In this document: piece by piece, positions 34,833-49,594 of the stretch
Position numbering within the stretch: position 1 is the stretch's first letter
Layout: each line of letters starts with the position of its first letter
Assembly: GCF_000255295.1 (NCBI RefSeq)
Contig: NC_017030.1
Coordinates: forward strand, 5,456,001-5,520,000
From: Corallococcus coralloides DSM 2259
GTDB lineage: Bacteria > Myxococcota > Myxococcia > Myxococcales > Myxococcaceae
Direction of reading: 5' to 3'
DNA: 64,000 nt
The notes under the pieces: model-generated
The model's database searches: none
What the model saw: only the letters and a program-made list of their open reading frames with translations
What the model was told of the DNA's origin: nothing
Position numbers and translations under genes: made by a program

Positions 34833-35299
34833 CGGACGGGCGTTCGTGGCAGGGAAACTGGAAGACTCGCCTGTATGAGCGCGTCCGTGAGCGCGGCTAC
34901 GAATCGCTCACCGCTTTCGCGGAGGCGCGTCCCACAGCCTCGCTGGTGCAACTGGCCGAGGAACTAGGCAAGGACGACATTGCCGGGGTCCAAGTCTTCA
35001 GCAGTCTGGTTGCGGAGGCCGAGCGAAACCATCGACTCACCAGATTGGTCCGCAGCCAGTTTGTGCGAGAACTGTTCGAGGACTTCCCTGATGGTTGGCC
35101 GCCGATAGTGGACGACAACAACCGCTTCACTCTCGCCCATGCACTCGCACGTTGGTGCAGTTACACGCCGGAGACGCATGAGGCGCGGGTCAAGAGGGTT
35201 CGAAATGCGCTACTCGAAGCACCTCCACCTCCTGGCTGGTGCCCGCTTGGTCCAGACGACGCGTTGCTCCTCACGCTCTTGCCGGACGATGAAGCCTGA
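34829..35299 (+). CDS. SitI-like immunity protein, copy 1
   Basis: The 156-residue soluble protein's ATG overlaps the toxin stop (ATGA), the usual toxin-immunity arrangement. The sequence begins MTDGRSWQGNWKTRLYERVR and ends PLGPDDALLLTLLPDDEA. No enzyme motif is seen; it is largely helical with an acidic C-terminus. It is about 63% identical by eye to the next gene with no gaps. Function as immunity is inferred from position and from known SitA/SitI operons. Codon use here is less GC3-extreme than in the housekeeping genes around it, consistent with an accessory locus. Confidence 0.72.
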   Translation: MTDGRSWQGNWKTRLYERVRERGYESLTAFAEARPTASLVQLAEELGKDDIAGVQVFSSLVAEAERNHRLTRLVRSQFVRELFEDFPDGWPPIVDDNNRFTLAHALARWCSYTPETHEARVKRVRNALLEAPPPPGWCPLGPDDALLLTLLPDDEA

Positions 35300-35322
35300 C
35301 TGCTCCGTTGCTCGTGACGACG

Positions 35323-35793
35323 ATGACCGACGGACGCTCGTGGCAGGGAAACTGGAAGGTTCGAATTTATGAACGGGTCCGCGAACGCGGCCACACTTCG
35401 CTCACGGACTTCGCCAAAGCGCGTCCCACCGTTTCCCTTCTTGGACTCGCACAGGAGCTTGGCGAGGACGATGTTGCCGCGATTCAGGTCTTCCACGGAC
35501 TGCTTTCCGAGGCAGCGCAGCGTCAGCAAGTGACTCGCCTGCTGCGCGATGTCATCGCGCGCGAGGTGGCAGGAGATTTCCCCGAGGGCTGGCCAGTCAT
35601 CACGGATGAGGCGACCCGATTCCAGTTGATCAGGCTGCTTGCCCGATTGGGCGCCTTCACGCCAGAAACCCATGAGGCGCTTGTGAGCCGCGCGGGAGAC
35701 TCTCTTCTCGCGTCACCGCCTCCGCCCGGCTGGCGCCCGCTTGGCCCGGACGACGAACTCCTCCTCACGCTCCTGCCCGACAACGAAGCCTGA
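35323..35793 (+). CDS. SitI-like immunity protein, copy 2
   Basis: This is a 156-residue paralogue of the preceding gene: same length, same first twelve residues (MTDGRSWQGNWK), same C-terminal block (PLGPDDELLLTLLPDNEA). It differs mostly in the middle (residues ~55-135). ATG 35323 is chosen because it aligns with copy 1; a TTG at 35308 is possible. The gap to copy 1 is 23 bases. A second, diverged immunity gene may protect against an allelic toxin carried by other strains. It is convergent with the dihydroxyacetone kinase gene, 6 bases apart. Confidence 0.72.
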   Translation: MTDGRSWQGNWKVRIYERVRERGHTSLTDFAKARPTVSLLGLAQELGEDDVAAIQVFHGLLSEAAQRQQVTRLLRDVIAREVAGDFPEGWPVITDEATRFQLIRLLARLGAFTPETHEALVSRAGDSLLASPPPPGWRPLGPDDELLLTLLPDNEA

Positions 35794-35799
35794 TCCGCG

Positions 35800-37500
35800 T
35801 CACCCCGCGCGCCCACCCAGCGCCTTCATCCAGATCACGACCGCCACGGCCCCCGCGTCCGGAACCCCCTTCGCGCGCTCCCCCAGGTAGCTGGCCCGAC
35901 CCAGTCGCGGTGACATGCTCGCGGTCGCCTCCGCGCCCTGTTCCGCCGCGCGCGTCGCCTCCACCCACGCCTCCCCCAGCGTCTTCCCCTCCCGGACCGC
36001 GCGCACCAGCGTCGCCGCAGCCGGGTGCAGCGCATCCACCATCGTCCGGTCCCCCGGCTTCGCCCCGCCCAGCTCCGACACCGCCTCCACTCCCACTTCG
36101 AACGCCTTCGCCCAGGCCGCCGCGTCCGCCGGCTTGTTCGCCAGGAAGCGCGCCGCCCGCAGCAACGCCGTCGCGTAGAACGGCCCGGAGCTGCCACCGA
36201 TGCTCCGGCGCAAAGCCTGTCCCAGCTCCGTCAACGCACCCGACGGCGTGGCCCACGCCCCTTCTGGCAACGCGCGGATCGCCGCCGCGCCACGCGCCAG
36301 ACTCAAGCCCAGGTCTCCATCCCCCGCCTTGCTGTCCAGCTCCGTCAGCCGAGCCTCGGCCGCGTCCCAGGCGTCCGCCACCGCCAGCGCCGCCGCGCGC
36401 ACCTGCGCCATCACCGGCTGCGGCTTCGGATGCCCCTTCACCGTCGGCAGCGCGGCGCGCGTCGGCACCACCTGCCTGCGCGTCACCACCTGCCCCCGAC
36501 CCGGCCACGCCGGCGCCTCCGTCGGCGCGTCCAGCCGCGCGAGCCGCGCGTCATCCACCTTCAGCAATGTCAGCGAACACCCCGGCATCTCCAACGCGGA
36601 CAGGAATGTGCCCTGCCACGCGCGCTCCACCGTCACGCCCCGCTCCGCCAGGAACGCCAGCGCCCTGCGCGTCACGATGGCCAGCTCCATGGGCGGCGTG
36701 CCTCCCAACCCATTCACCATCAACGCCACCCGGTCCCCCCGGCCCACCTTCCGGTCCTCCACGATGGTGGACAGCAACGTGTCCGCCAGCACGTCCGCGG
36801 GCTGCAATGCCACACGGCGCACCCCTTGCTCGCCGTGGATGCCCAGCCCCAGCTCCACCTCTCCCTCCCCCAACGTGAAGCCCGGCCGGCCCGCCGCGGG
36901 CACCGTGCACGGCCCCAACGCCACGCCCATGCTGCCCAGCGCCGCCGCTGCTTCGGAGGCCTCACGCGCCACCTCCGCGAGCGACGCTCCCGCCGCGGCC
37001 GCGGCCCCCGCCACCTTGTGCACCAGCACCACGCCGGCAATGCCCCGGCGCCGCTCGGGCTCCACCGTGTCCCGCAGCGCCACATCGTCCGCCACCACCA
37101 CCACTTCCGTGGGAATCCCCTCCGCCCTCGCCAGCTCCGCCGCGAGCCCGAAGTTGAGCCGGTCCCCCGTGTAGTTCTTCACGATGAGCAGCGCCCCCGC
37201 CGTCCCCGCCACCGCGCGGATCGCCGCCAGCACCGCGTCCGTGCTGGGTGACGTGAACACGTCGCCCGCCACCGCCGCGTGCAGCATCCCCGTCCCCACG
37301 TAGCCCGCGTGCGCCGGCTCGTGGCCGCTGCCTCCACCCGACAACACCGCCACCTTCCTCGCCCCCAGCGCCGCCGGCACGTCCGCGCGCACCACCACCG
37401 TCTCCCCCTCCAGCAACGCCTGGCCCGGCGCCAGCGCCACGAATCCCTCCAACATCTCCTGGACCACCGCGCGCGGCGCATTGACGAGCTTCTTCACCAT
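35800..37500 (-). CDS. Dihydroxyacetone kinase (DhaK-DhaL fusion)
   Basis: The protein has 566 residues from ATG 37500 (MVKKLVNAPRAVVQEMLEGF). The N-terminal DAK1 domain has AVLSGGGSGHEPAHAGYVG and GTAGALLIVKNYTGDRLNFG. It also has the histidine that covalently holds dihydroxyacetone, in LGLGIHGEQGVRR (about 220). The C-terminal DAK2 (DhaL) domain has the Asp cluster that binds Mg-ATP, LDSKAGDGDLGLSLARGA (about 390), and SSGPFYATALLRAARFLA. This is the ATP-dependent single-chain form, which phosphorylates dihydroxyacetone or similar ketoses/triokinase substrates. It is a stand-alone gene; the upstream in-frame extension to 37563 lacks family homology. Confidence 0.95.
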   Translation of the reverse strand: MVKKLVNAPRAVVQEMLEGFVALAPGQALLEGETVVVRADVPAALGARKVAVLSGGGSGHEPAHAGYVGTGMLHAAVAGDVFTSPSTDAVLAAIRAVAGTAGALLIVKNYTGDRLNFGLAAELARAEGIPTEVVVVADDVALRDTVEPERRRGIAGVVLVHKVAGAAAAAGASLAEVAREASEAAAALGSMGVALGPCTVPAAGRPGFTLGEGEVELGLGIHGEQGVRRVALQPADVLADTLLSTIVEDRKVGRGDRVALMVNGLGGTPPMELAIVTRRALAFLAERGVTVERAWQGTFLSALEMPGCSLTLLKVDDARLARLDAPTEAPAWPGRGQVVTRRQVVPTRAALPTVKGHPKPQPVMAQVRAAALAVADAWDAAEARLTELDSKAGDGDLGLSLARGAAAIRALPEGAWATPSGALTELGQALRRSIGGSSGPFYATALLRAARFLANKPADAAAWAKAFEVGVEAVSELGGAKPGDRTMVDALHPAAATLVRAVREGKTLGEAWVEATRAAEQGAEATASMSPRLGRASYLGERAKGVPDAGAVAVVIWMKALGGRAG

Positions 37501-37654
37501 CGGACTCCTGGGTCGGAACGAACGGGGACGGACTGCGCTCCACACCCACCCTTCCGCCCCCATTGCAGACCGTCAAGCCGGACGTACGCCGCAAGGCCTT
37601 GGAGAGACGTCTGCGTCACAGAACCCGCTTTCCCATTGACTCCGGAAGACTTGT

Positions 37655-37673
37655 GATGTTGATTCTCATTATC
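37655..37673 (+). promoter_or_regulatory. Fur box upstream of the siderophore exporter gene
   Basis: GATGTTGATTCTCATTATC matches the 19-bp Fur consensus GATAATGATAATCATTATC at 15 positions. It lies 114 bases before the exporter start, with TTGACT (37636-37641) as a plausible -35 upstream. The 37501-37786 gap contains nothing else recognisable. It is strikingly AT-rich compared with its surroundings. Confidence 0.78.
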
Positions 37674-37786
37674 ATTCGCTAAGCTGCAACAAAACACGGC
37701 GGTCCGGCGCGAAGTGCGCCCGGGCCTGGCCGAGCCCTGCCTGGCATTGCCGGGACAGGCCATGGCCGACGTGTGTCTGGATTCAG

Positions 37787-39013
37787 GTGATTGTCTTGAG
37801 TGCTCCATTCCCCGCCCCGCGTGAGCGCACGCTGCTGTGGCTCCTCGCGGCGGTGCAGTTCACCCACGTCGTCGACTTCATGATGCTGATGCCGCTGGGC
37901 CCGTTGCTGATGCAGCGGCTCTCGCTGTCGGCGACGCGGTTCGGAGCGCTGGTGTCCGCGTACACGCTCGCGTCCGCGGCCATGGGCGTGCTGGGCGTGT
38001 TCTGGCTGGATCGCCTGGAGCGCAAGCGCACGCTGCTGATGCTCTACGCGGGCTTCATCACCGCCACGCTCCTGTGCGGCGCGGCCACCGGGGCCACGGG
38101 CCTGCTCATCGCCCGCACCGTCGCCGGAGGCTGCGCGGGGCTGATGGGCGCCGTGGTCATCGCCATCGTCAGCGACACCGTCCCCGCCGAGCGCCGGGGC
38201 CAGGCCATCGGCACCGTGATGACGGCCTACGCGCTGTCCGCCGTCGCGGGCGTGCCGCTGGGCCTGGGCCTCGCGAACCTTGGAGGCTGGCGCGCTCCGT
38301 TCGTCGTCCTCGCGGCACTCGCGGGCTTCGTGTGGCTGCTCCTCCTCCGCTTCCTGCCTCGCGTGGACGGGCACCTGTCCCAGGCGTCCGGCGCCACCTC
38401 CGCCACCGCGGGCTTCACGCCCCGGCTCGCGCTGGGCTGGGGCCTCACCTTCACGGTGGTGTTCGCCAGCTTCCTGCTCATCCCCTTCCTGGGCGCCTTC
38501 ATGGTGGGCAACGTGGGCCTGGCCCTCACGGACCTGCCCTGGGTGTACCTGGCGGGCGGCGCGGCCACCTTCGTGAGCTCGCGCTGGATTGGCCGGATGG
38601 CGGATCGCCTGGGCCCCGCTCGCGCGCTGGCGCTGCTGCTCGTCGCCACCATGGCGCCACACCTGCTCTTCACCCACCTGCCTCCGTCTCCGCTGCCGGT
38701 GGTGGCCGTCGTCTTCGTGCTCTTCATGACGCTCACCTCCGGCCGCGCCATCCCCACCATGGCGCTGGTCGCGTCGCAGGTGCCGCCGTCAATCCGGGGC
38801 CGCTACCTCGCGGTCAACATCGCCGCCAGCGACGGGGCCTCCGGGCTCGCCGCGTGGATGGGCGGCCTGCTGCTCACCAGCGCGCCGGACGGCACGCTCA
38901 TCGGCTTCGCGCAGCTGGGCTGGCTGGCCGTGGTCATCTCCGCGCTCGCGCTCGGGCTGTTGTGGACCTTCGTGGGCCGCGCCGTGCGGCTGGACGCGAC
39001 GCCCGCGCCCTGA
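37787..39013 (+). CDS. mxcK: MFS transporter, probable myxochelin exporter
   Basis: The protein has 408 residues from GTG 37787, with twelve predicted helices. The first is LWLLAAVQFTHVVDFMMLMP; GVFWLDRLERKRTLLMLYAG contains the MFS loop 2-3 pattern (DRxxRK). GRAIPTMALVASQVPPSIRG lies in the second half. The first helix with HVVDFMMLMPLGPL is typical of the arabinose-efflux-like MFS group found beside siderophore genes. It is the first gene after the Fur box at 37655, 31 bases ahead of mxcL, so iron-repressed export of myxochelin is the natural reading. The symbol follows the Stigmatella/Myxococcus locus naming from memory and is less certain than the function. Confidence 0.75.
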   Translation: MIVLSAPFPAPRERTLLWLLAAVQFTHVVDFMMLMPLGPLLMQRLSLSATRFGALVSAYTLASAAMGVLGVFWLDRLERKRTLLMLYAGFITATLLCGAATGATGLLIARTVAGGCAGLMGAVVIAIVSDTVPAERRGQAIGTVMTAYALSAVAGVPLGLGLANLGGWRAPFVVLAALAGFVWLLLLRFLPRVDGHLSQASGATSATAGFTPRLALGWGLTFTVVFASFLLIPFLGAFMVGNVGLALTDLPWVYLAGGAATFVSSRWIGRMADRLGPARALALLLVATMAPHLLFTHLPPSPLPVVAVVFVLFMTLTSGRAIPTMALVASQVPPSIRGRYLAVNIAASDGASGLAAWMGGLLLTSAPDGTLIGFAQLGWLAVVISALALGLLWTFVGRAVRLDATPAP

Positions 39014-39044
39014 ATCCCTCTCCACCCCTCACCAGGACCCTTCC

Positions 39045-40328
39045 ATGTCCCAGACAGCACCCCGTCACCCGTCACTGCCACGCCCCATCGTGGGTGAGCT
39101 CAAGCTGGAGCGCTCCAACCAGCTGCTCGCCGAGGCCCGCAAGTGGGTCCCCGGCGTCACCCAGACGATGATGAAGAAGCCGGACCACTTCGCCCCCGGC
39201 GCCTTCCCCGTGTTCCTCGCCAGGGGCAACGGCGCCCTGGTGGAGGACGCGGACGGCCAGGAGTACATCGACTTCATCCAGGCGCTGGGCGCCAACATGC
39301 TCGGCCACAACCACCCGGCCGTCGCGGAGACCATCCGCAAGCACCTGGCGGAAGGCATCATCCACTCGCTGCCCACGCCGGTGGAGGTCTCCTCCGTGAA
39401 GGCGCTGGTGGAGGTGATCCCGGGCGCGGAGATGGCCCGCTTCTTCAAGACGGGCGCGGACGCCACCTCCGCCGCCGTGCGCCTGTCGCGCCACCTCACC
39501 GGCCGCGAGCACATCGTCACCGTGGGCTACAACGGCTGGCACGACCACTTCATGTATGACACGCCGGGAGTGCCCCCGACGGTCGCGAAGCTCACCACGC
39601 GCCTGCCCCTCTTCACGCCCCCGGACGAGCCCGCGCTCATCGAGCACATCGAGAAGCACGGCGCCCAGCTGGCCTGCGTGCTGCTGGCCATCCCGTACAA
39701 CCGCACCGTCACCCGCGAGTTCCTCCTCCAGGTGAAGGAGACCTGCGCGAAGCACGGCGTGCTGTTCGTCCTGGACGAGGTCGTCACCGGCTTCCGCCTG
39801 GCCCTGGGAGGCGCGCAGCAGTACTTCAACATCCAGGCGGACTTCGTCACGCTGTCCAAGGGCATCGCCGCGGGCATGCCCCTGTCCGCCATCGCCGGCC
39901 CGGAGAAGTACCTCTCCCGCCTGAGCGAGCTCCAGGTGTCCACCACCTTCGGCGGTGAGATGCTGTCGCTGGCCGTGTGCGAGGCCGTCATCCAGGAGTA
40001 CCGCAGCACGAACTACGTCGAGCACATCGCCAGCATGGGCCGCCGCCTGCGCGACGGCGTCAACGCCCACGCGCGCGAGACGGGCTCCACCCTGGAGGTC
40101 ATCGGCTACGACGCCGTGCCCTTCTTCCGCTTCAGCAAGGTCATCCCCGAGCACATCGAGAAGATGATCCCCTTCCAGGCCGGCATGGCCCGCCGGGGCG
40201 TCATCCTCCGCCGCGACCTGAACTTCATCAGCGCCGTGCACACCGTGGAGCAGATCGACCACACCATCGCCGCCGCGGGCGAGGTGCTCCGCGAGACGGC
40301 CGCCGCCGCCAAGGCCAGCGCGGCCTGA
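39045..40328 (+). CDS. mxcL: PLP-dependent aminotransferase MxcL (myxochelin aldehyde to amine)
   Basis: The 427-residue class III, glutamate-1-semialdehyde-type aminotransferase shows AFPVFLARGNGALVEDADGQ, FKTGADATSAAVRLSRHLTG, the PLP-Asp in LFVLDEVVTGFRLALGGAQQ, and the PLP-binding Lys in FVTLSKGIAAGMPLSAIAGP. In the myxochelin pathway the NRPS releases an aldehyde. MxcL transaminates it to the amine of myxochelin B, competing with a second reduction to the alcohol myxochelin A. Position within the mxc locus and the family match make this assignment strong. It sits in the exporter transcription unit under the 37655 Fur box, separate from the biosynthetic operon starting at 40484. Confidence 0.88.
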   Translation: MSQTAPRHPSLPRPIVGELKLERSNQLLAEARKWVPGVTQTMMKKPDHFAPGAFPVFLARGNGALVEDADGQEYIDFIQALGANMLGHNHPAVAETIRKHLAEGIIHSLPTPVEVSSVKALVEVIPGAEMARFFKTGADATSAAVRLSRHLTGREHIVTVGYNGWHDHFMYDTPGVPPTVAKLTTRLPLFTPPDEPALIEHIEKHGAQLACVLLAIPYNRTVTREFLLQVKETCAKHGVLFVLDEVVTGFRLALGGAQQYFNIQADFVTLSKGIAAGMPLSAIAGPEKYLSRLSELQVSTTFGGEMLSLAVCEAVIQEYRSTNYVEHIASMGRRLRDGVNAHARETGSTLEVIGYDAVPFFRFSKVIPEHIEKMIPFQAGMARRGVILRRDLNFISAVHTVEQIDHTIAAAGEVLRETAAAAKASAA

Positions 40329-40438
40329 GCCTGAAACAATCGCTCAACCACCGTCCGTGAAGCCAGACGTCGGACGGCTCCCTGCATCAGTCACCTTGAC
40401 AGGAATTCAGGGCCATGGCACTTCCCGGCCCCAAAATT

Positions 40439-40457
40439 GAGAATGGTTCTCATTTTC
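40439..40457 (+). promoter_or_regulatory. Fur box upstream of mxcC
   Basis: GAGAATGGTTCTCATTTTC matches the 19-bp Fur consensus at 14 positions. It ends 26 bases before the mxcC ATG. TTGACA (40396-40401) lies further upstream as a possible -35, though no good -10 follows. Repression here would shut off the mxcC-D-E-F-G-aroA operon in high iron. Confidence 0.78.
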
Positions 40458-40483
40458 ATTCAAACAATCCAGGAGGGCGGCGG

Positions 40484-41257
40484 ATGTCTTCGACGGCGGG
40501 ACACGCGGTGGTGACGGGCGCGGCGCAAGGCATTGGCGCGGCGGTGGCGCGCAAGCTGGCGCGCACGATGCCCGTCGCGGTGTTCGACCAGAACGCCGCG
40601 GGACTGGAGCTGCTGGTGGCGGAGCTGCGCCAGCAGGGCCTGAAGGCCACCGCGTTCCCGGTGGACGTGCGCGACAAGGACGGCATCGAGGACGCCATCG
40701 CGTACATCGACGGCAAGCTGGGCCCCATCCAGGTGCTGGCCAACGTGGCGGGCATCCTGCGCATGGGCTCGGTGCTCACGCAGAGCGACGCGGACTGGAT
40801 GTCCACGTTCGCGGTCAACACCCACGGCGTGTTTCATGTCTCGCGCGCGGTGGCCCGGCACATGGTGCCCCGCCGCTCCGGCGCCATCGTGACGGTGGGC
40901 TCCAACGCGGCCGGCGTGCCGCGCATGCAGATGGCGGCCTACGCGGCCTCCAAGGCCGCCTCCACCATGTTCACCAAGTGTCTGGGATTGGAGCTGGCCG
41001 AGCACGGCATCCGTTGCAACATCGTGTCTCCCGGCTCCACCGACACCGCCATGCAGCGGGGCATGTGGACGGACGAGTCCGGCCCCGTGCGTGTCATCCA
41101 GGGCTCGCTGGACACCTTCCGCACGGGCATCCCGCTGCGCCGCATCGCCACGCCGGACGACATCGCGGACGCCGTGGTGTTCCTCGCGTCCGACCAGGCC
41201 CGGCACATCACGATGCATGATTTGTGTATCGACGGTGGAGCCACACTGGGCGTGTAA
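40484..41257 (+). CDS. mxcC: 2,3-dihydro-2,3-dihydroxybenzoate dehydrogenase (EntA-like)
   Basis: The 257-residue short-chain dehydrogenase starts at the ATG after AGGAGG. Its NAD motif is [29 protein letters not shown] gives the NAD-selective Asp. Further blocks are NVAGILRMG, the Ser-Tyr-Lys catalytic set in [20 protein letters not shown] and KAA, and [13 protein letters not shown], a hallmark of EntA-type enzymes. It oxidises dihydro-DHB to 2,3-dihydroxybenzoate, the catechol of myxochelin. It is the first gene of the Fur-controlled biosynthetic operon. A longer start at 40415 would overlap the Fur box and is rejected. Confidence 0.93.
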   Translation: MSSTAGHAVVTGAAQGIGAAVARKLARTMPVAVFDQNAAGLELLVAELRQQGLKATAFPVDVRDKDGIEDAIAYIDGKLGPIQVLANVAGILRMGSVLTQSDADWMSTFAVNTHGVFHVSRAVARHMVPRRSGAIVTVGSNAAGVPRMQMAAYAASKAASTMFTKCLGLELAEHGIRCNIVSPGSTDTAMQRGMWTDESGPVRVIQGSLDTFRTGIPLRRIATPDDIADAVVFLASDQARHITMHDLCIDGGATLGV

Positions 41258-41318
41258 CGCGCCCGCGGCGTTCGCCTTCTCTCCCCTGACCTCCCCCACA
41301 AGTCGCCCCGAGTTGAGA

Positions 41319-42604
41319 ATGATTCCTGATACCAAAATCGTTGAACGGCAGCCGGACGCGCGGACGGTGGACGGCGTGGTGGGCGCGCCGGCCGTGGCGC
41401 GGGAGCCGGAACAGGAGGCCCTGTCGTCGCGGCTCTTGCGCGACTACGACGCGGGCGCGTTCTTCTTCGCGTCCCCCAAGCGCACCATGCTGGCGCGCGG
41501 CGTGTTCGCCACGGTGCCGGACGCGGGCGGGGCGAACTCGCTGGACGGCCTGCCGGAGCGCGTGGCCGCGGTGCTCAACGCCTCGCGGGACGCGGCGCAT
41601 GACATCCCGGTGGCGGTGGGCGCGGTGCCCTTCGACGGCAAGGTGCCCGCGCACCTGGTGGTGCCCATGACCATCCAGCGCGCGGGGCCCATGGTGTTCG
41701 ACGGGGCCGCTGCCGCGCGGTCGCCCCTGGCCGGTCAGTACACGCTGCGGCCCGTGCCGGAGCCCTCCGCGTACAAGGACGGCGTGGCGGCGGCGCTGAA
41801 GCTCATGCAGGAGGGCCCGCTGCGTAAGGTGGTGCTGTCGCGCTCCCTGCACGTGGACACGGCGGCGCCCGTGGACCTGCGGCAGCTGCTGCACAACCTG
41901 GCCCGGCGCAACCCGCATGGGTACACCTTCGCCGTGGACCTGCCGCAGCACGCGGACGCGGCCCCCGGCGCGGGACGGCGCACGCTCATCGGCGCGAGCC
42001 CGGAGTTGCTGGTGGCGCGCTCCGGCCTCCAGGTCATGGCCAATCCGCTGGCGGGCTCCGCCGCGCGCAGCGCGGATCCGGTGGAGGACCAGGCGCGGGC
42101 CACGCGGCTGATGGCGTCCCCCAAGGACCTGCACGAGCACGCGGTCGTCATCGACGCGGTGGCGGAGGCGCTGCGGCCCTTCTGCAAGACGCTGGACGTG
42201 CCCAAGGGCCCGTCGCTCGTGAGCACCCAGACGATGTGGCACCTGTCCACCCGCATCACGGGTGAGCTGAAGGATCCGTCCATCACGTCGCTGACGCTGG
42301 CGCTGGCCATGCACCCCACCCCGGCGGTGTGCGGCCACCCGACGGCGCTGGCGCACGAGGCCATCGGGAACATCGAGCCGTTCCACCGCGGCTACTTCAC
42401 GGGCACCGTGGGCTGGTGCGACGCGAACGGCGACGGTCAGTGGGCCGTCACCATCCGCTGCGCGGAGGCCGATGATCGCACCCTGCGGCTCTTCGCGGGC
42501 GCGGGCATCGTGGTGGGCTCCACGCCGGAGGCGGAGCTCGCGGAGACCGAGGCCAAGTTCCGCACCATGCTCCAGGCCATGGGCCTGGGCCTCGAGGTGC
42601 AGCC

Positions 42605-42608
<4 letters not shown>
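41319..42608 (+). CDS. mxcD: Isochorismate synthase (EntC-like)
   Basis: The 429-residue chorismate-utilising enzyme converts chorismate to isochorismate. Visible blocks: [57 protein letters not shown], the active-site [19 protein letters not shown], and [19 protein letters not shown]. The C-terminal blocks are [20 protein letters not shown] and [20 protein letters not shown]. The start at ATG 41319 is uncertain. It lies 61 bases after mxcC, and a partial Fur-like sequence (41315-41333) overlaps it. The stop overlaps the mxcE GTG by four bases. Confidence 0.93.
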
Positions 42609-44248
<1,640 letters not shown>

Positions 44249-44262
44249 AACAGGAGCCCTCC

Positions 44263-45168
44263 ATGGCACTGCCTGCCATTGCCCCCTATTCCATGCCCGG
44301 CGCGGCGGACCTGCCCCGGAACAAGCTCGCCTGGACGCCGGAGCCCAAGCGCTGCGTCCTGCTCATCCACGACATGCAGCGCTACTTCGTGGACGCCTTC
44401 ACTCAAGGGCAGTCCCCGGTGACGGAGCTGGTGGCCAACATCCAGCGCCTGCGCGAGCACGCAGTGAAGCTGGGCATCCCCGTCGTCTACTCGGCGCAGC
44501 CGGGTGACCAGACGCCGGAGCAGCGCGGCCTCCAGCTGGAGTTCTGGGGCCCCGGCGTCCGCGCCGGCCCGAAGCAGCAGATCATCGATGAGCTCACCCC
44601 GGCACAGGGCGACACCGTCCTCACCAAGTGGCGCTACAGCGCGTTCCGCAACACGCGCCTGATGGACCTGATGCGCGAGCAGGGCCGCGACCAGCTCATC
44701 ATCTGCGGCATCTACGCGCACATCGGCTGCCTCCAGACGGCCAGCGACGGCTCCATGAGTGAGATCCGTCCCTTCCTCGTCGCGGACGCGGTGGCGGACT
44801 TCTCGCTGGAGAAGCACCAGATGGCGCTGGAGTACGCCTCGAAGCTCGTGGCGTTCGTCACCACCACGCAGCAGCTCATGGACGCGATGCCGGTGCCGGC
44901 CGGCGCTGTCGCGGTGGACCGCGAGCAGCTTCGCGCGGACGTGGCGGAGCTGCTGATGGAGTCCGCGTCCGCGATTGGCGAGGACGACAACCTGCTCGAG
45001 CGCGGCATGGACTCCATCCGCCTGATGAGCCTGGTGGAGCGCTGGCGGCAGGGCGGCACGGAGGTGTCCTTCGTGGAGCTCGCGGAGAAGCCCACGCTCA
45101 CCGACTGGTACGCGCTGCTCGCCGCGAAGCAGCCTGTCGCGATGGCCCCCGGCGCTCGCGCCTCATAA
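44263..45168 (+). CDS. mxcF: Isochorismatase-aryl carrier protein (EntB-like)
   Basis: The 301-residue bifunctional protein starts at ATG 44263 after CAGGAG. Residues ~30-210 form isochorismatase, which hydrolyses isochorismate to dihydro-DHB and pyruvate. The catalytic Asp is in LLIHDMQRYFVDAF (37), Lys is in TVLTKWRYSAFRNT, and IICGIYAHIGCLQTASDG carries the active-site loop. Residues ~220-290 form an aryl carrier domain whose phosphopantetheine Ser is in LLERGMDSIRLM (about 250). DHB is tethered here for condensation by MxcG. The open frame extends far upstream to 43282, but that part is a shadow of mxcE. Confidence 0.95.
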   Translation: MALPAIAPYSMPGAADLPRNKLAWTPEPKRCVLLIHDMQRYFVDAFTQGQSPVTELVANIQRLREHAVKLGIPVVYSAQPGDQTPEQRGLQLEFWGPGVRAGPKQQIIDELTPAQGDTVLTKWRYSAFRNTRLMDLMREQGRDQLIICGIYAHIGCLQTASDGSMSEIRPFLVADAVADFSLEKHQMALEYASKLVAFVTTTQQLMDAMPVPAGAVAVDREQLRADVAELLMESASAIGEDDNLLERGMDSIRLMSLVERWRQGGTEVSFVELAEKPTLTDWYALLAAKQPVAMAPGARAS

Positions 45169-45211
45169 CCCGCCCTCGGGGCGGCCCCCTTCCCCCTCGG
45201 AGTTCCCCGTC

Positions 45212-49590
<4,379 letters not shown>

Positions 49591-49594
<4 letters not shown>

